From Clostridiaceae bacterium (GTDB lineage: Bacteria > Bacillota > Clostridia > DSM-8532), in contig JAAYTP010000052.1 in NCBI GenBank assembly GCA_012518025.1, positions 1 through 58,449 on the forward strand: a DNA stretch of 58,449 bases, in the 5' to 3' direction. Positions 26,023 to 34,555 of the stretch are shown here, in pieces. The notes under the pieces were generated by a model. That model ran no database searches, was not told the origin of the DNA, and saw only the letters and a list, made by a program, of their open reading frames with translations. Each line of letters starts with the position of its first letter. Position 1 is the stretch's first letter. Made by a program: the position numbers and the translations under genes.

Positions 26023-26928
26023 ATGGATGGTATACTTAATATAAACAAGCCCTCCGGCATGACCTCATTCGGAGTCATTCGCAGGCTGAGGGGAATTTTG
26101 AAGATAAAGAAAATTGGACATGCCGGCACCCTTGATCCTGATGCGACTGGGGTGCTTCCTGTTTGCATCGGAAGAGCAACCAAGGTCATAGAATTTCTGG
26201 TGGAGAAGGACAAGTCCTACCATGTGGTGCTGAGGCTGGGTGTTGAAACCGATACCCAGGATGCCTCGGGGGAAATACTTGCCTGCAGGGAGGTTGCAAG
26301 CAGCGATGGAGAGATACGGGAAGCCATTCTCTCCTTTGTGGGGGATATCATGCAGGTACCGCCTATGTACTCGGCTGTCCGGATAGATGGAAAGAGACTT
26401 TATGAAATGGCGCGCCAGGGCATTGAGGTCGAAAGAAAACCCCGCCCGGTAACCATAAAAGCCATTGAAAACCTTAAGATTTTAAGGGAGGGTGAGGAGG
26501 TCAGGGTCATCTTTGACGTTTCATGTTCCAAGGGTACCTATGTCAGAACCCTCTGTGCCGATATAGGAGCCAGACTGGGCTGCGGCGGGCATATGGAATC
26601 GCTGGTCAGAACCAGAACCGGTTCGTTCCACCTGGAAGACTCCATCACCCTTGAGGAAGTACAGAAGCGTGCCGATGACGGTTCCTTGACGGAGGTTGTC
26701 CTTGGAATGGAGATGGCACTGACTGAATTTCCATGCTTAACGGTGACTGACGATCAGGCCCGAAGACTGGGAAACGGCATGGCCGTTCCTTGTCCAGGCT
26801 CTTTGGATGAGTGGGGGAGCCTTGTCAGGATATATCATGAGAACGGAAGCTTTATCTCCATAGGAAAGATTATTCGCCAAGGCGGGAAACAGATGATCAA
26901 AAGCCAAAAATGGCTGGGGGGACGGTAA
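26023..26928 (+). CDS. truB: tRNA pseudouridine-55 synthase
   Basis: TruB makes pseudouridine 55 in the T-loop of tRNAs. The catalytic Asp38 is in the GTLDPDATG motif. Further family motifs are KSYHVVLRLGVETDTQD, PPMYSAVRIDGKRLYE and VSCSKGTYVRTLCADIG. It has 301 residues with a short C-terminal extension. The ATG begins right after the nrnA stop codon, inside GGATGAATGG, which suggests coupled translation. ribF starts one base after its stop. Confidence 0.95.
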   Translation: MDGILNINKPSGMTSFGVIRRLRGILKIKKIGHAGTLDPDATGVLPVCIGRATKVIEFLVEKDKSYHVVLRLGVETDTQDASGEILACREVASSDGEIREAILSFVGDIMQVPPMYSAVRIDGKRLYEMARQGIEVERKPRPVTIKAIENLKILREGEEVRVIFDVSCSKGTYVRTLCADIGARLGCGGHMESLVRTRTGSFHLEDSITLEEVQKRADDGSLTEVVLGMEMALTEFPCLTVTDDQARRLGNGMAVPCPGSLDEWGSLVRIYHENGSFISIGKIIRQGGKQMIKSQKWLGGR

Positions 26929-26929
26929 A

Positions 26930-27865
26930 TTGCAGGTCATAACACAGAAAGAAAAACTGGACAGGAACATATACACCGGCGTTGGATTGGGGAATTTTGA
27001 CGGCCTTCATATAGGTCATATGGCGCTGATAGGAACACTCATCAGCGAATGCCGCCTAAATGGGCTTGAATCTGTGGTCTATACCTTCAGGAAGCATCCT
27101 GAAAACATACTCAGAAAGAACCTGGTCAATCCCCTCATCACATCCAATGATCAGAAAACAAGGGTGCTCGAGGCTCAGGATATCGACTGGCTTTATTACC
27201 AGGATTTTGACGAGGAATTCTCCCATCTTTCACCAGAGGATTTTATTAAAAACATCCTGGTGGACGGGCTTAACATGAAGCTGGCCGTTGTGGGCTTCAA
27301 CTATCGTTTCGGTTATATGGGGAAGGGCGACCCTGAATTCTTAAAGAGGCTGGGAGATAAGTACGGCTTTAAGGTTATCGTGGTTCCGCCGGTCAGGGTG
27401 AACTCGGAGATTGTGAGCAGTACACTCATCCGACAGTACATTAAAAAGGGAAAGATGGAAAGGGTGTTTCAGCTGCTGGGGCGGCATTTCTCACTGAAAG
27501 GCATGGTTGTTGACGGCCGCAGAATGGGGCGAACCCTGGGTTTTCCTACAGCCAACATCGTCGCTGATCCGGAGATGGCGGTACCGGCCAATGGAGTTTA
27601 TATCACCAAGACCTTCACCCATAACAGGTGGTTGAACAGCATAACCAATGTGGGGTATGCTCCGACTGTGAGGGGCAGGGAAGGCAGGTTCAGCATAGAG
27701 ACTCATATTTTGGATTATCATGACGACTTGTACGGCAGGGAAATAGAGGTTTGCTTCTTCAAAAAACTGAGGGGAGAGAAGCGCTTTGAGAGCGTAGACG
27801 CCCTTAAGAGGCAAGTCGTGGAAGACATTGAAAGGGCTGCAGACTACTGGGAAGTGCTCAAATAA
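26930..27865 (+). CDS. ribF: Bifunctional riboflavin kinase/FAD synthetase
   Basis: RibF converts riboflavin to FMN and then FAD. The N-terminal adenylyltransferase domain has GNFDGLHIGH at residues 21-30 and the SSTLIRQYI motif near 165. The C-terminal riboflavin kinase domain begins near 185 with RRMGRTLGFPTANI and VYITKTF. It has 311 residues and starts at TTG behind a GGGGGGACGG stretch. In many Firmicutes rpsO follows; here a class B PBP gene follows instead. Confidence 0.94.
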   Translation: MQVITQKEKLDRNIYTGVGLGNFDGLHIGHMALIGTLISECRLNGLESVVYTFRKHPENILRKNLVNPLITSNDQKTRVLEAQDIDWLYYQDFDEEFSHLSPEDFIKNILVDGLNMKLAVVGFNYRFGYMGKGDPEFLKRLGDKYGFKVIVVPPVRVNSEIVSSTLIRQYIKKGKMERVFQLLGRHFSLKGMVVDGRRMGRTLGFPTANIVADPEMAVPANGVYITKTFTHNRWLNSITNVGYAPTVRGREGRFSIETHILDYHDDLYGREIEVCFFKKLRGEKRFESVDALKRQVVEDIERAADYWEVLK

Positions 27866-27940
27866 AGATCTTGTTACTACTTCAACATCGCTTATGAAGA
27901 TGCGTGGTTTCGGGAATACTCCCAAAGGGAGAGTATGATC

Positions 27941-29593
27941 ATGAAATCACGCATTTCTTTTGTCAAATATCTTTTTTTGATCCTGTTGCTGTTTCTTGCT
28001 TTCAGGATGTTCTCAATTCAGGCGGTAATGGGTGATGAGTATTCCGAAGCTGCGGCGGTTCAGCGCTGGAGGTATACAAGAATCCATACCGAGCGGGGGG
28101 ACATTTTGGACAGGAACGGAATAAAGTTCACAAACCGTCATAAACAGTCCCTTGCCCTGATCCAGCCTGCGGACCTTCTGAAGGATGCATCGGGGCTGAG
28201 CCGGGCATCCGATCTTCTGGGCAAGCCCATGGATGAGTTGGAGGGCGTCGTCGCAAGGAATTACCTGCCCTATGCCATCAAGGTATCGGATGAACAGGCG
28301 GACTCTATTATGAATGCCGGGATAACCGGATTGAGCATAGTGGAAGTTCCGGTACGCAACTCTGATGAGATGCTGGCTGACCATGTTATAGGATATGTTG
28401 ATGAAAGGGGAGAGGAAGGACTTTCGGGTATAGAGAAGGTTTATCAGAATACACTGGAGAAGGGCGGAGGCGTTTATGCAGGGGTGCTGGCCGATGCGGG
28501 GAATTCAGCCATGGAGCAATTCGGGTACCGCATCTGGGACACCACGGGAGTGCATAAGCTCAATATAAAAACAACGCTGGATTACCATATGCAGCAAGTT
28601 GTTGAGGAAACCATGGACATGATGGTAGACCGGGGAGCGGTTGTCATTGTGGACATTCTTAACGGGGATCTTTTGGCAATGGCTTCACGTCCTGCTTTTA
28701 ACCCTTCAAACGTTAACCATGCTCTTAAAGATGAAACCCAGCCCTTGTTCAACCGGGCATTGGGTGAGTATACCCCTGGCTCTATCTTCAAGATTGTCAC
28801 GGCCGCAGCGGCTCTGGAAAAAGGGATTTCTCCCGAGGTTACCCATGATTGTCCGGGCTATGTCATGATGGGAGATCTGATGATGAAATGCTGGAACTAC
28901 GACAGGGGCGGTCATGGGGCGCTGGATATGGCTCAGGGCTTTGCTCAGTCCTGCAACTCCTACTTTATCGGTCTGGGACAGCAGGTGGGCAAAAACGACA
29001 TCATTGCCATGGCAGAAAGACTTGGTTTGGGGAAAAGAACAGGCTTGTACCATCAGGGTATTGACGAGCCCTATGGGCTTTTGCCCAACACCATGGGCTA
29101 TACCTCACCCGCCGAGATCGCCAACCTGTCAATTGGTCAGGGGGATCTTCTCATTTCCCCTGTTCAGGCAGCCAACCTGGTGTCAGTTATCGCCAATGGC
29201 GGTATTCTCAACAGGGTCTCGGTTATAGACTGCATTGTCAACGACCGGGGTGAAAGAATTCGGAATATAAAATCTCCGGCATGGGAGCGGGTGCTAAAAA
29301 AGGAGACCGCCGAGACCCTCCAAAAGATGATGATGATGACTGTGGAGGATGGCACTGGCCGTCTGGCAAATATCCAGGGCTTTGGCGGAAGTGCCGGAAA
29401 AACAGGAAGCGCTGAAACCGGATGGATCCGGAATGACAGGGATGTACTGCATGCCTGGTTTGTGGGATATTTCCCCGTGGTCAGCCCGCGGTATGCCATG
29501 AGTGTATTTATTGAGGACGGCACCAGTGGAGGTATTAGTGCCGCTCCGGTATTTGCTGAGATCTCAGCCAGGATACTGGATTTGGGCTACTGA
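27941..29593 (+). CDS. Class B penicillin-binding protein (transpeptidase)
   Basis: This is a membrane-bound peptidoglycan transpeptidase. One N-terminal transmembrane helix (about 8-26) precedes a dimerisation domain (ERGDILDRNG at about 50). The catalytic domain has Ser281 in SIFK, an SCN motif in QSCNSYF and KTGSAET near the C-terminus. At about 550 residues it is shorter than many PBP2/SpoVD proteins and has no PASTA domain. The ATG at 27941 is nine bases after GGGAG; an ATG at 27935 is too close to it. The RBS can pair with an upstream CTCCC. It follows ribF by 75 bases. Whether it serves sporulation or growth is unknown. Confidence 0.9.
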   Translation: MKSRISFVKYLFLILLLFLAFRMFSIQAVMGDEYSEAAAVQRWRYTRIHTERGDILDRNGIKFTNRHKQSLALIQPADLLKDASGLSRASDLLGKPMDELEGVVARNYLPYAIKVSDEQADSIMNAGITGLSIVEVPVRNSDEMLADHVIGYVDERGEEGLSGIEKVYQNTLEKGGGVYAGVLADAGNSAMEQFGYRIWDTTGVHKLNIKTTLDYHMQQVVEETMDMMVDRGAVVIVDILNGDLLAMASRPAFNPSNVNHALKDETQPLFNRALGEYTPGSIFKIVTAAAALEKGISPEVTHDCPGYVMMGDLMMKCWNYDRGGHGALDMAQGFAQSCNSYFIGLGQQVGKNDIIAMAERLGLGKRTGLYHQGIDEPYGLLPNTMGYTSPAEIANLSIGQGDLLISPVQAANLVSVIANGGILNRVSVIDCIVNDRGERIRNIKSPAWERVLKKETAETLQKMMMMTVEDGTGRLANIQGFGGSAGKTGSAETGWIRNDRDVLHAWFVGYFPVVSPRYAMSVFIEDGTSGGISAAPVFAEISARILDLGY

Positions 29594-29714
29594 GCCGTTC
29601 ATAGGGCGACCCTGCCTTTTACGGAATCACTTAATCTCATACTTAGTCCGCCGTTTCCTTTCTTACCCATATCAGACAAATGAAAACCTCACACGTAGAA
29701 TTAGATGAAAAGAT

Positions 29715-29729
29715 AGGAACTGAGTTCCT
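29715..29729. promoter_or_regulatory. AGGAAC-TGA-GTTCCT palindrome upstream of the PspC gene
   Basis: A perfect six-base inverted repeat with a three-base spacer ends 25 bases before the start codon. It is a plausible operator or small leader hairpin. No function can be assigned. Confidence 0.4.
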
Positions 29730-29754
29730 CATTTTCGGGAATAGAGGTGTCTGT

Positions 29755-30201
29755 ATGGGAAGAAGGTTTTATAGAAAAATAAACGACAAGATTATTGGAG
29801 GCGTGTGTTCGGGTCTGGCCGACTATATCGGCATGGATAAATCCATTGTGAGGCTTCTGGCCTTCGTAGCCATCCTGGCCAGCGGTGTATTACCCGGCTT
29901 GATTGTGTACTTCTTGTGTGTCATCATTGTGCCCTATGATGTCCAGGCGAATCGTGGCTCCCACTATGATAACCATGATTACGGACATAGCTACCATGAA
30001 GAGAGTACTTTTGCCGATGACAGAGAATATGGTGAGCCCGGGAATGGGAGATCCAGGGTGATATTTGGAACTCTGCTGATCGCAGCGGGGGTTTTTCTTC
30101 TGGCCCGCATGTTCTTCGCCTGGCTTGACTGGCGCTATGTTTTTGCGGGGTTGTTGGTCATAAGCGGCCTTTATATGCTGTTTGACGGCAGAAGGGCTTA
30201 G
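29755..30201 (+). CDS. PspC-domain membrane protein
   Basis: This is a small membrane protein of the envelope-stress PspC family. Residues 1-60 form the PspC domain, recognisable by the KINDKIIGGVCSGLADYIGMD start and a hydrophobic segment (RLLAFVAILASGVLPGLIVYF). A His/Tyr/Asp-rich charged linker follows, then two further hydrophobic stretches at about 100-145. I chose the ATG at 29755 with AGAGGTG six bases upstream; a longer frame from 29680 lacks an RBS. It ends 19 bases before a LiaF-like gene, so the two form a likely envelope-response pair. Confidence 0.87.
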   Translation: MGRRFYRKINDKIIGGVCSGLADYIGMDKSIVRLLAFVAILASGVLPGLIVYFLCVIIVPYDVQANRGSHYDNHDYGHSYHEESTFADDREYGEPGNGRSRVIFGTLLIAAGVFLLARMFFAWLDWRYVFAGLLVISGLYMLFDGRRA

Positions 30202-30220
30202 GCCGGAAGGGGTGGACGAT

Positions 30221-31090
30221 ATGAGAAGATCGCACATTGTATGGGGATTATTGCTTATAATTATTGGTATATTATGGATAATGACATCAAGCGGTATGGT
30301 TCCGTTTGACATCATGGGTGCCATCAGAACATTATGGCCGGTCTTTATCGTGGCCGCTGGCATCACTCTCCTTTTAAAGAAGGAGGCTCATGTGATGAAG
30401 GCAGTTGTTTGGTTTTTGGCTATCGCCCTCGTAGGCGGCTATGGGATATACCTGGGTAGTGCCGGACAGAGCCTTATGGAAGATGGTAATGACCTTGTCT
30501 TTGAATTTAAAGATGGCATGGATCATGCCAGAATGGAGGTCAATACAGGAGCCACAAGCATCCGGATAGGATCCACTGACTCAGCACTGGCACAGGTTAG
30601 TTCCAACATCAAAGGTCTTAAACATAATTATAAGGGAGGCAGGGACAGTACCATACGGTTCTATCAGAGATGGGAACCCCTGGATCTTGGCTCTGGCAGA
30701 AACTTTTACGCAAATCTGAGCAAAGATGTAAGGTGGGATCTTGAGCTCAATACCGGCGCTATTGATGGGATTATTGACTTTTCAGGTTTTCCGCTGGAAA
30801 ATTGTGAAATTAATACAGGTGCCTGTGATCTGAGGATTGTGGCAGGAAACCTGCAGGACGAAACCACTGTTAAATGTAACGGTGGTGCTGTAAGCATGAG
30901 CATTTCCATACCGGAGGGAACCGGAATCCGCATAGAATCCAATGCTGCAGTGAATGATATTTCCGGGAATGGGATAACCATTGAAAACAATCGCAGATAC
31001 TATGAATCCTCAAATTTCGATTCAGCGGATAGAGTTGTTTACCTTAATGTAAACAGCGGTGCCTCGAATATAACGGTGAACGTGCTCTAA
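30221..31090 (+). CDS. LiaF-like membrane protein with a beta-rich C-terminal domain
   Basis: The N-terminal 85 residues contain three or four hydrophobic helices, like the LiaI/LiaF transmembrane region (WGLLLIIIGILWIM, LWPVFIVAAGITLLL). The rest is a beta-solenoid-like extracytoplasmic domain with repeated NTGA/NSGA turns (EVNTGATSI, ELNTGAIDG, EINTGACDL, NVNSGASNI), like the DUF4097/LiaF C-terminal families. In Bacillus, LiaF restrains the LiaRS antibiotic-stress system; no kinase or response regulator for it is seen here. The start at ATG 30221 is set by GGAAGGGGTGG. It ends at a strong terminator. Confidence 0.8.
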   Translation: MRRSHIVWGLLLIIIGILWIMTSSGMVPFDIMGAIRTLWPVFIVAAGITLLLKKEAHVMKAVVWFLAIALVGGYGIYLGSAGQSLMEDGNDLVFEFKDGMDHARMEVNTGATSIRIGSTDSALAQVSSNIKGLKHNYKGGRDSTIRFYQRWEPLDLGSGRNFYANLSKDVRWDLELNTGAIDGIIDFSGFPLENCEINTGACDLRIVAGNLQDETTVKCNGGAVSMSISIPEGTGIRIESNAAVNDISGNGITIENNRRYYESSNFDSADRVVYLNVNSGASNITVNVL

Positions 31091-31118
31091 AGGTGAAAAT
31101 CAGACCTACACTGAACTG

Positions 31119-31152
31119 TCAGCCTGCGTGATGAATGCGGGCTGATTTTTTT
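31119..31152 (+). terminator. Rho-independent terminator after the PspC/LiaF pair
   Basis: TCAGCCTGC/GCGGGCTGA with one G-U pair is followed by seven Ts. Confidence 0.92.
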
Positions 31153-31277
31153 GTAGAATCAGCTTTTTGGCATCAGCGGCTGAGACATCTTTCGTCATAT
31201 TTCCCTGATTAGGTATGGTTCGATGTGGAAAAATACTGCATCCGGACAAAACAATTCAGGTAATATAAAAAGTTTAC

Positions 31278-31306
31278 TTGTAAATTGTGGAATTCAACAA
31301 TATAAT
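31278..31306 (+). promoter_or_regulatory. Probable sigma-A promoter of spo0A with an internal 0A-box-like site
   Basis: TTGTAA and TATAAT are separated by 17 bases, about 34 bases before the GTG start. The spacer contains TTCAACA (31292-31298), whose complement TGTTGAA is one base off the Spo0A box TGTCGAA. This suggests possible autoregulation. Confidence 0.6.
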
Positions 31307-31339
31307 TAGCAGTAGATATACTAAGGAGGTAGGTTCAGT

Positions 31340-32149
31340 GTGAATAATAAGATTCGTGTTCTGGTAGCGGATGATAATGTCGCATTTGGCATGATAATCT
31401 GTGAATTTTTGGAGAGTCAGCCCGACATCGAAGTGACTGCAAGAGTGGAAAATGGTGAGGATGCCATTGACATGATCGAAAAAACCAAACCCGATATTGT
31501 CGTGTTGGATATCATCATGCCAAGGCTTGACGGACTGGGTGTGCTTACCCGCTACAAGGATGTCAGTCCATCAGAAAAGCCTTTGTTCATCGTTCTATCT
31601 GCTGTGGGACAGGACACGATCACTCAGCAAGCCCTTTCATTGGGTGCTATCTACTACATTGTAAAACCCTTTGATCTGGGAGTTCTTGTTGAGAGAATCA
31701 GGGAGCTGGTGAGGACCCACAGCCCCACTGTCCTGCGTATGGAGGGCAGTACCGTAACTCCCGCACCAGCTGTCAAGATAGCCGCTTCAAGCGGTGACAG
31801 CGTCCAGTCGAAGATCACCCAGATTATGCGGGATGTTGGTGTACCTGCCCATATCAAGGGCTATCAGTACATGCGCGATGCCATCATGATGGCTTTCAAG
31901 GATCGGGAGATTATAAGTGCTGTTACCAAGAGGCTGTATCCTGAGCTTGCCAAGGCTCATAAAACAACTCCCAGCAGGGTTGAACGGGCAATAAGGCATG
32001 CTATAGAAGTTGCCTGGAACAGAGGACGGGTGGATACCATCAATGACCTGTTTGGCTATACCATCAATACCCGCAAGGGAAAGCCGACCAATTCGGAATT
32101 CATAGCCATGGTGGCCGATACACTGAGACTGAGCGAGAAGAGCAGTTAG
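31340..32149 (+). CDS. spo0A: Sporulation master response regulator Spo0A
   Basis: Spo0A controls entry into sporulation when phosphorylated by the phosphorelay or orphan kinases. The receiver domain (1-120) has the acidic pair D11/D12, the phosphoacceptor D57 in VVLDIIMP, the LSAVG switch Ser and the conserved Lys in VKPFD. A linker rich in Ala/Pro/Ser follows, then the Spo0A-specific DNA-binding domain with [12 protein letters not shown], the recognition helix in [18 protein letters not shown] and the C-terminal FGYTIN motif. It has 269 residues. It starts at GTG behind AAGGAGGTAGG. spoIVB, usually its upstream neighbour, lies 9 kb away at 41128. Confidence 0.98.
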   Translation: MNNKIRVLVADDNVAFGMIICEFLESQPDIEVTARVENGEDAIDMIEKTKPDIVVLDIIMPRLDGLGVLTRYKDVSPSEKPLFIVLSAVGQDTITQQALSLGAIYYIVKPFDLGVLVERIRELVRTHSPTVLRMEGSTVTPAPAVKIAASSGDSVQSKITQIMRDVGVPAHIKGYQYMRDAIMMAFKDREIISAVTKRLYPELAKAHKTTPSRVERAIRHAIEVAWNRGRVDTINDLFGYTINTRKGKPTNSEFIAMVADTLRLSEKSS

Positions 32150-32199
32150 GGATTATCCACAGGAGACATAAGCTGCAATCAGATTATTAATGATTTTAA

Positions 32200-32235
32200 C
32201 GGGACGGTTTTTCAAACAGCCGTCCCGCTTCAATT
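32200..32235 (+). terminator. Hairpin after spo0A
   Basis: CGGGACGG/CCGTCCCG with a 12-base loop is followed by CTTCAATTG. The U-run is weak. Confidence 0.6.
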
Positions 32236-32294
32236 GCTGGCAATTTTTATTCTTCCAACCAGTAAAAACGGGCAAAATCAATTTCCAATAATTG

Positions 32295-32323
32295 TTGCAA
32301 AAGCGGTTATACTACTATATAAT
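32295..32323 (+). promoter_or_regulatory. Sigma-A promoter of the carboxyltransferase operon
   Basis: TTGCAA and TATAAT are separated by 17 bases, about 85 bases before the first gene. Confidence 0.75.
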
Positions 32324-32349
32324 TGTTATGACCTAGTTATAATTAAAGG

Positions 32350-32363
32350 GTTAATTAATTAAC
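32350..32363. promoter_or_regulatory. Perfect palindrome GTTAATTAATTAAC in the operon leader
   Basis: This 14-base perfect palindrome lies about 27 bases after the -10 box, where a repressor would block transcription. The regulator is not known. Confidence 0.45.
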
Positions 32364-32407
32364 GATCTGATGGAATCCCGACTGATTCACAGTTTTGAGG
32401 TGAAAGA

Positions 32408-33958
32408 ATGACGACTTACGATAAGATTAATGACCTTCGCCAGAGAAGAGAGCGCATTCTTCAGGGAGGCGGGGAGGAAAGAATCGCAAAGCAGCATCAG
32501 GCCGGAAAGCGTACAGCCAGGGAACGGCTAGAGCTTCTTTTGGATGAGGGAAGCTTTGTGGAGATGGACGCCTTTGTTGAAACACGGGGTACCGATTTTG
32601 ACCTTCAGCAGAAGAAGGTTGCCGGTGATGGTGTCGTAACCGGTTATGGAACCCTGGACGGCAGGCTGGTTTATGTTTCGTCCCAGGATTTTACCGTGAT
32701 CGGCGGATCTCTGGGTGAGATGCATGCGAAGAAGATTACTAAGGTCATGGATATGGCCATGAAGATGGGAGCCCCATTTATCAGCATCAACGACTCCGGC
32801 GGAGCAAGAATTGAGGAGGGGATTGATGCCCTTGGCGGTTTCGGGGAGATTTTCCGAAGAAACACCATGGCCTCGGGTGTCATTCCCCAGATTTCAGTCA
32901 TCATGGGTCCCTGTGCCGGAGGCGCTGTTTATTCTCCGGCCATTACCGATTTCATATTCATGGTTGAGAATACCAGTCATATGTTCATAACCGGTCCATC
33001 GGTTATCAAGGCTGTTACGGGTGAAGATGTAACCTTTGAAGCCCTGGGCGGTGCCGGCGCCCATAGCACTGTCAGCGGTGTGGCTCATTTCGCATCGTCC
33101 GATGAAGAGACCTGCTTCAGTCAGATAAAGAAGCTGATCAGCTTCCTGCCGGATAACAATCTGAGTGATCCGGAGATCCTTCTTACCGGGGATGATGTGA
33201 ACCGGCTGAATGAAGAGTTGAACACCATAATTCCCGACGATCCAAATAAGCCCTACGACATGATGAACATCATTTCAAGGGTTGTGGATAACGGGGATTT
33301 TTTCCAGGTACATGAGAACTTTGCCAGGAACATCATTGTTGGCTTTGCCCGGATTGGGGGCAGAACCGTTGGGATTGTGGCCAACCAGCCACGGGTCAGT
33401 GCAGGCGTTCTTGATGTGGATGCCTCTGATAAGGGAGGGCGTTTTGTCCGTTTCTGTGATGCCTTCAATATCCCACTGATCACCTTTACTGATGTTCCGG
33501 GGTATCTGCCGGGGGTAAAACAGGAACATAGCGGCATCATAAGGCATGGAGCCAAGCTGCTATATGCTTTTTCCGAGGCAACTGTTCCCAAGATCAACAT
33601 CATTGCCCGTAAGGCCTATGGCGGTGCCTATATTGCTATGAACAGCAAGCATCTGGGCGCCGATATGGTGCTGGCATGGCCTACGGCGGAGATAGCCGTC
33701 ATGGGTCCCGATGGAGCCGCCAATATTATCTTCAAAAAGGAGATCGGCAAAGCCGATGACCCTATTGCCTTCAGAAAGGAAAAGATTCAGGAGTACAGGG
33801 ACAAGTTTTCCAATCCCTATATTGCAGCTGCCAGGGGTTATGTGGATGATGTGATAGAGCCTGCCACAACCCGTCAGCGTATTGCAGGCACGCTGGATAT
33901 GCTGTCAGGAAAGCGGGAAACAAGACCGCCCAGAAAACATGGAAACATACCTCTTTAA
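32408..33958 (+). CDS. Acyl-CoA carboxyltransferase (12S/MmdA/PccB-type subunit)
   Basis: This biotin-dependent carboxyltransferase moves CO2 between carboxybiotin and a short-chain acyl-CoA, probably methylmalonyl-CoA/propionyl-CoA. It has two crotonase-like halves with oxyanion-hole motifs in DSGGARIEEG (near residue 125) and ARKAYGGAYIAMNSK (near 400). It has 516 residues, the length of MmdA and transcarboxylase 12S. GAGGTG lies six bases before the ATG. It is followed by a biotin carrier and a 5S-type carboxylase gene, an order matching transcarboxylase. The CoA substrate is inferred. Confidence 0.9.
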   Translation: MTTYDKINDLRQRRERILQGGGEERIAKQHQAGKRTARERLELLLDEGSFVEMDAFVETRGTDFDLQQKKVAGDGVVTGYGTLDGRLVYVSSQDFTVIGGSLGEMHAKKITKVMDMAMKMGAPFISINDSGGARIEEGIDALGGFGEIFRRNTMASGVIPQISVIMGPCAGGAVYSPAITDFIFMVENTSHMFITGPSVIKAVTGEDVTFEALGGAGAHSTVSGVAHFASSDEETCFSQIKKLISFLPDNNLSDPEILLTGDDVNRLNEELNTIIPDDPNKPYDMMNIISRVVDNGDFFQVHENFARNIIVGFARIGGRTVGIVANQPRVSAGVLDVDASDKGGRFVRFCDAFNIPLITFTDVPGYLPGVKQEHSGIIRHGAKLLYAFSEATVPKINIIARKAYGGAYIAMNSKHLGADMVLAWPTAEIAVMGPDGAANIIFKKEIGKADDPIAFRKEKIQEYRDKFSNPYIAAARGYVDDVIEPATTRQRIAGTLDMLSGKRETRPPRKHGNIPL

Positions 33959-34090
33959 GGAATAGGGCACCCGATGTGCCACCCTTCTTTTTCGGGATTA
34001 TATCCTTATAAGCATAAGACAGAATGATCCGATCAGGATATGCTCCGGCAATGATGCCAATATCTTGATCGATGGATGGAAGGAGCTACC

Positions 34091-34531
34091 ATGATGAGAA
34101 AGTTTGTAGTGAATGTAAATGGCAATCGTTATGAGGTAGATGTTGAGGAGGTTGGGGTATCGGTTCCAGCTGTTCCTGCGATGGGAACAGCCACAGCAGC
34201 GGCACCGGCATCAACGGCTGTCGAAACACCTGCCGCCCCGGCTGCGACTGCACCCGCCCCCGCTCAAAGGGCTGAATCCGCTCCTGCGCCCCAGGCGGCG
34301 CCATCAGGAGTAGCAGGCTCCATTGAGATTACCTCTCCAATGCCCGGAACCATACTTGATATCAAGGTGAATACGGGAGAAAGCGTGAAAAAGGGTACGG
34401 TCATCGCAATCCTTGAAGCCATGAAGATGGAAAATGAAATCCTGGCACCAAAGGATGCCGTAGTAGCCAGTATAGACGTTTCCAGAAATCAGCAGGTGAA
34501 CAGTGGGGACGTTATAATGACTTTAAATTGA
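34091..34531 (+). CDS. Biotin carrier protein (1.3S/GcdC-like)
   Basis: This carries carboxybiotin between the two transferases. A short N-terminal beta segment (MRKFVVNVNGNRYEVDVEE) is followed by a flexible Ala/Pro/Thr linker (about residues 28-72) and a biotinyl domain. Biotin is attached at Lys112 in EAMKMEN. The start at ATG 34091 (or 34094) is set by GGAAGGAG; a frame start at 34076 precedes that RBS. The length of 146 residues is normal for sodium-pump or transcarboxylase carriers. It ends 24 bases before the 5S-type gene. Confidence 0.92.
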   Translation: MMRKFVVNVNGNRYEVDVEEVGVSVPAVPAMGTATAAAPASTAVETPAAPAATAPAPAQRAESAPAPQAAPSGVAGSIEITSPMPGTILDIKVNTGESVKKGTVIAILEAMKMENEILAPKDAVVASIDVSRNQQVNSGDVIMTLN

Positions 34532-34555
34532 GCCAGTTGGGAGGACTTATAGATA

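Noticed and set aside
31250-31300. Sigma-H promoter for spo0A (AGGTAAT and GTGGAAT)
   Set aside because: The two elements are 22 bases apart, too far for sigma-H.
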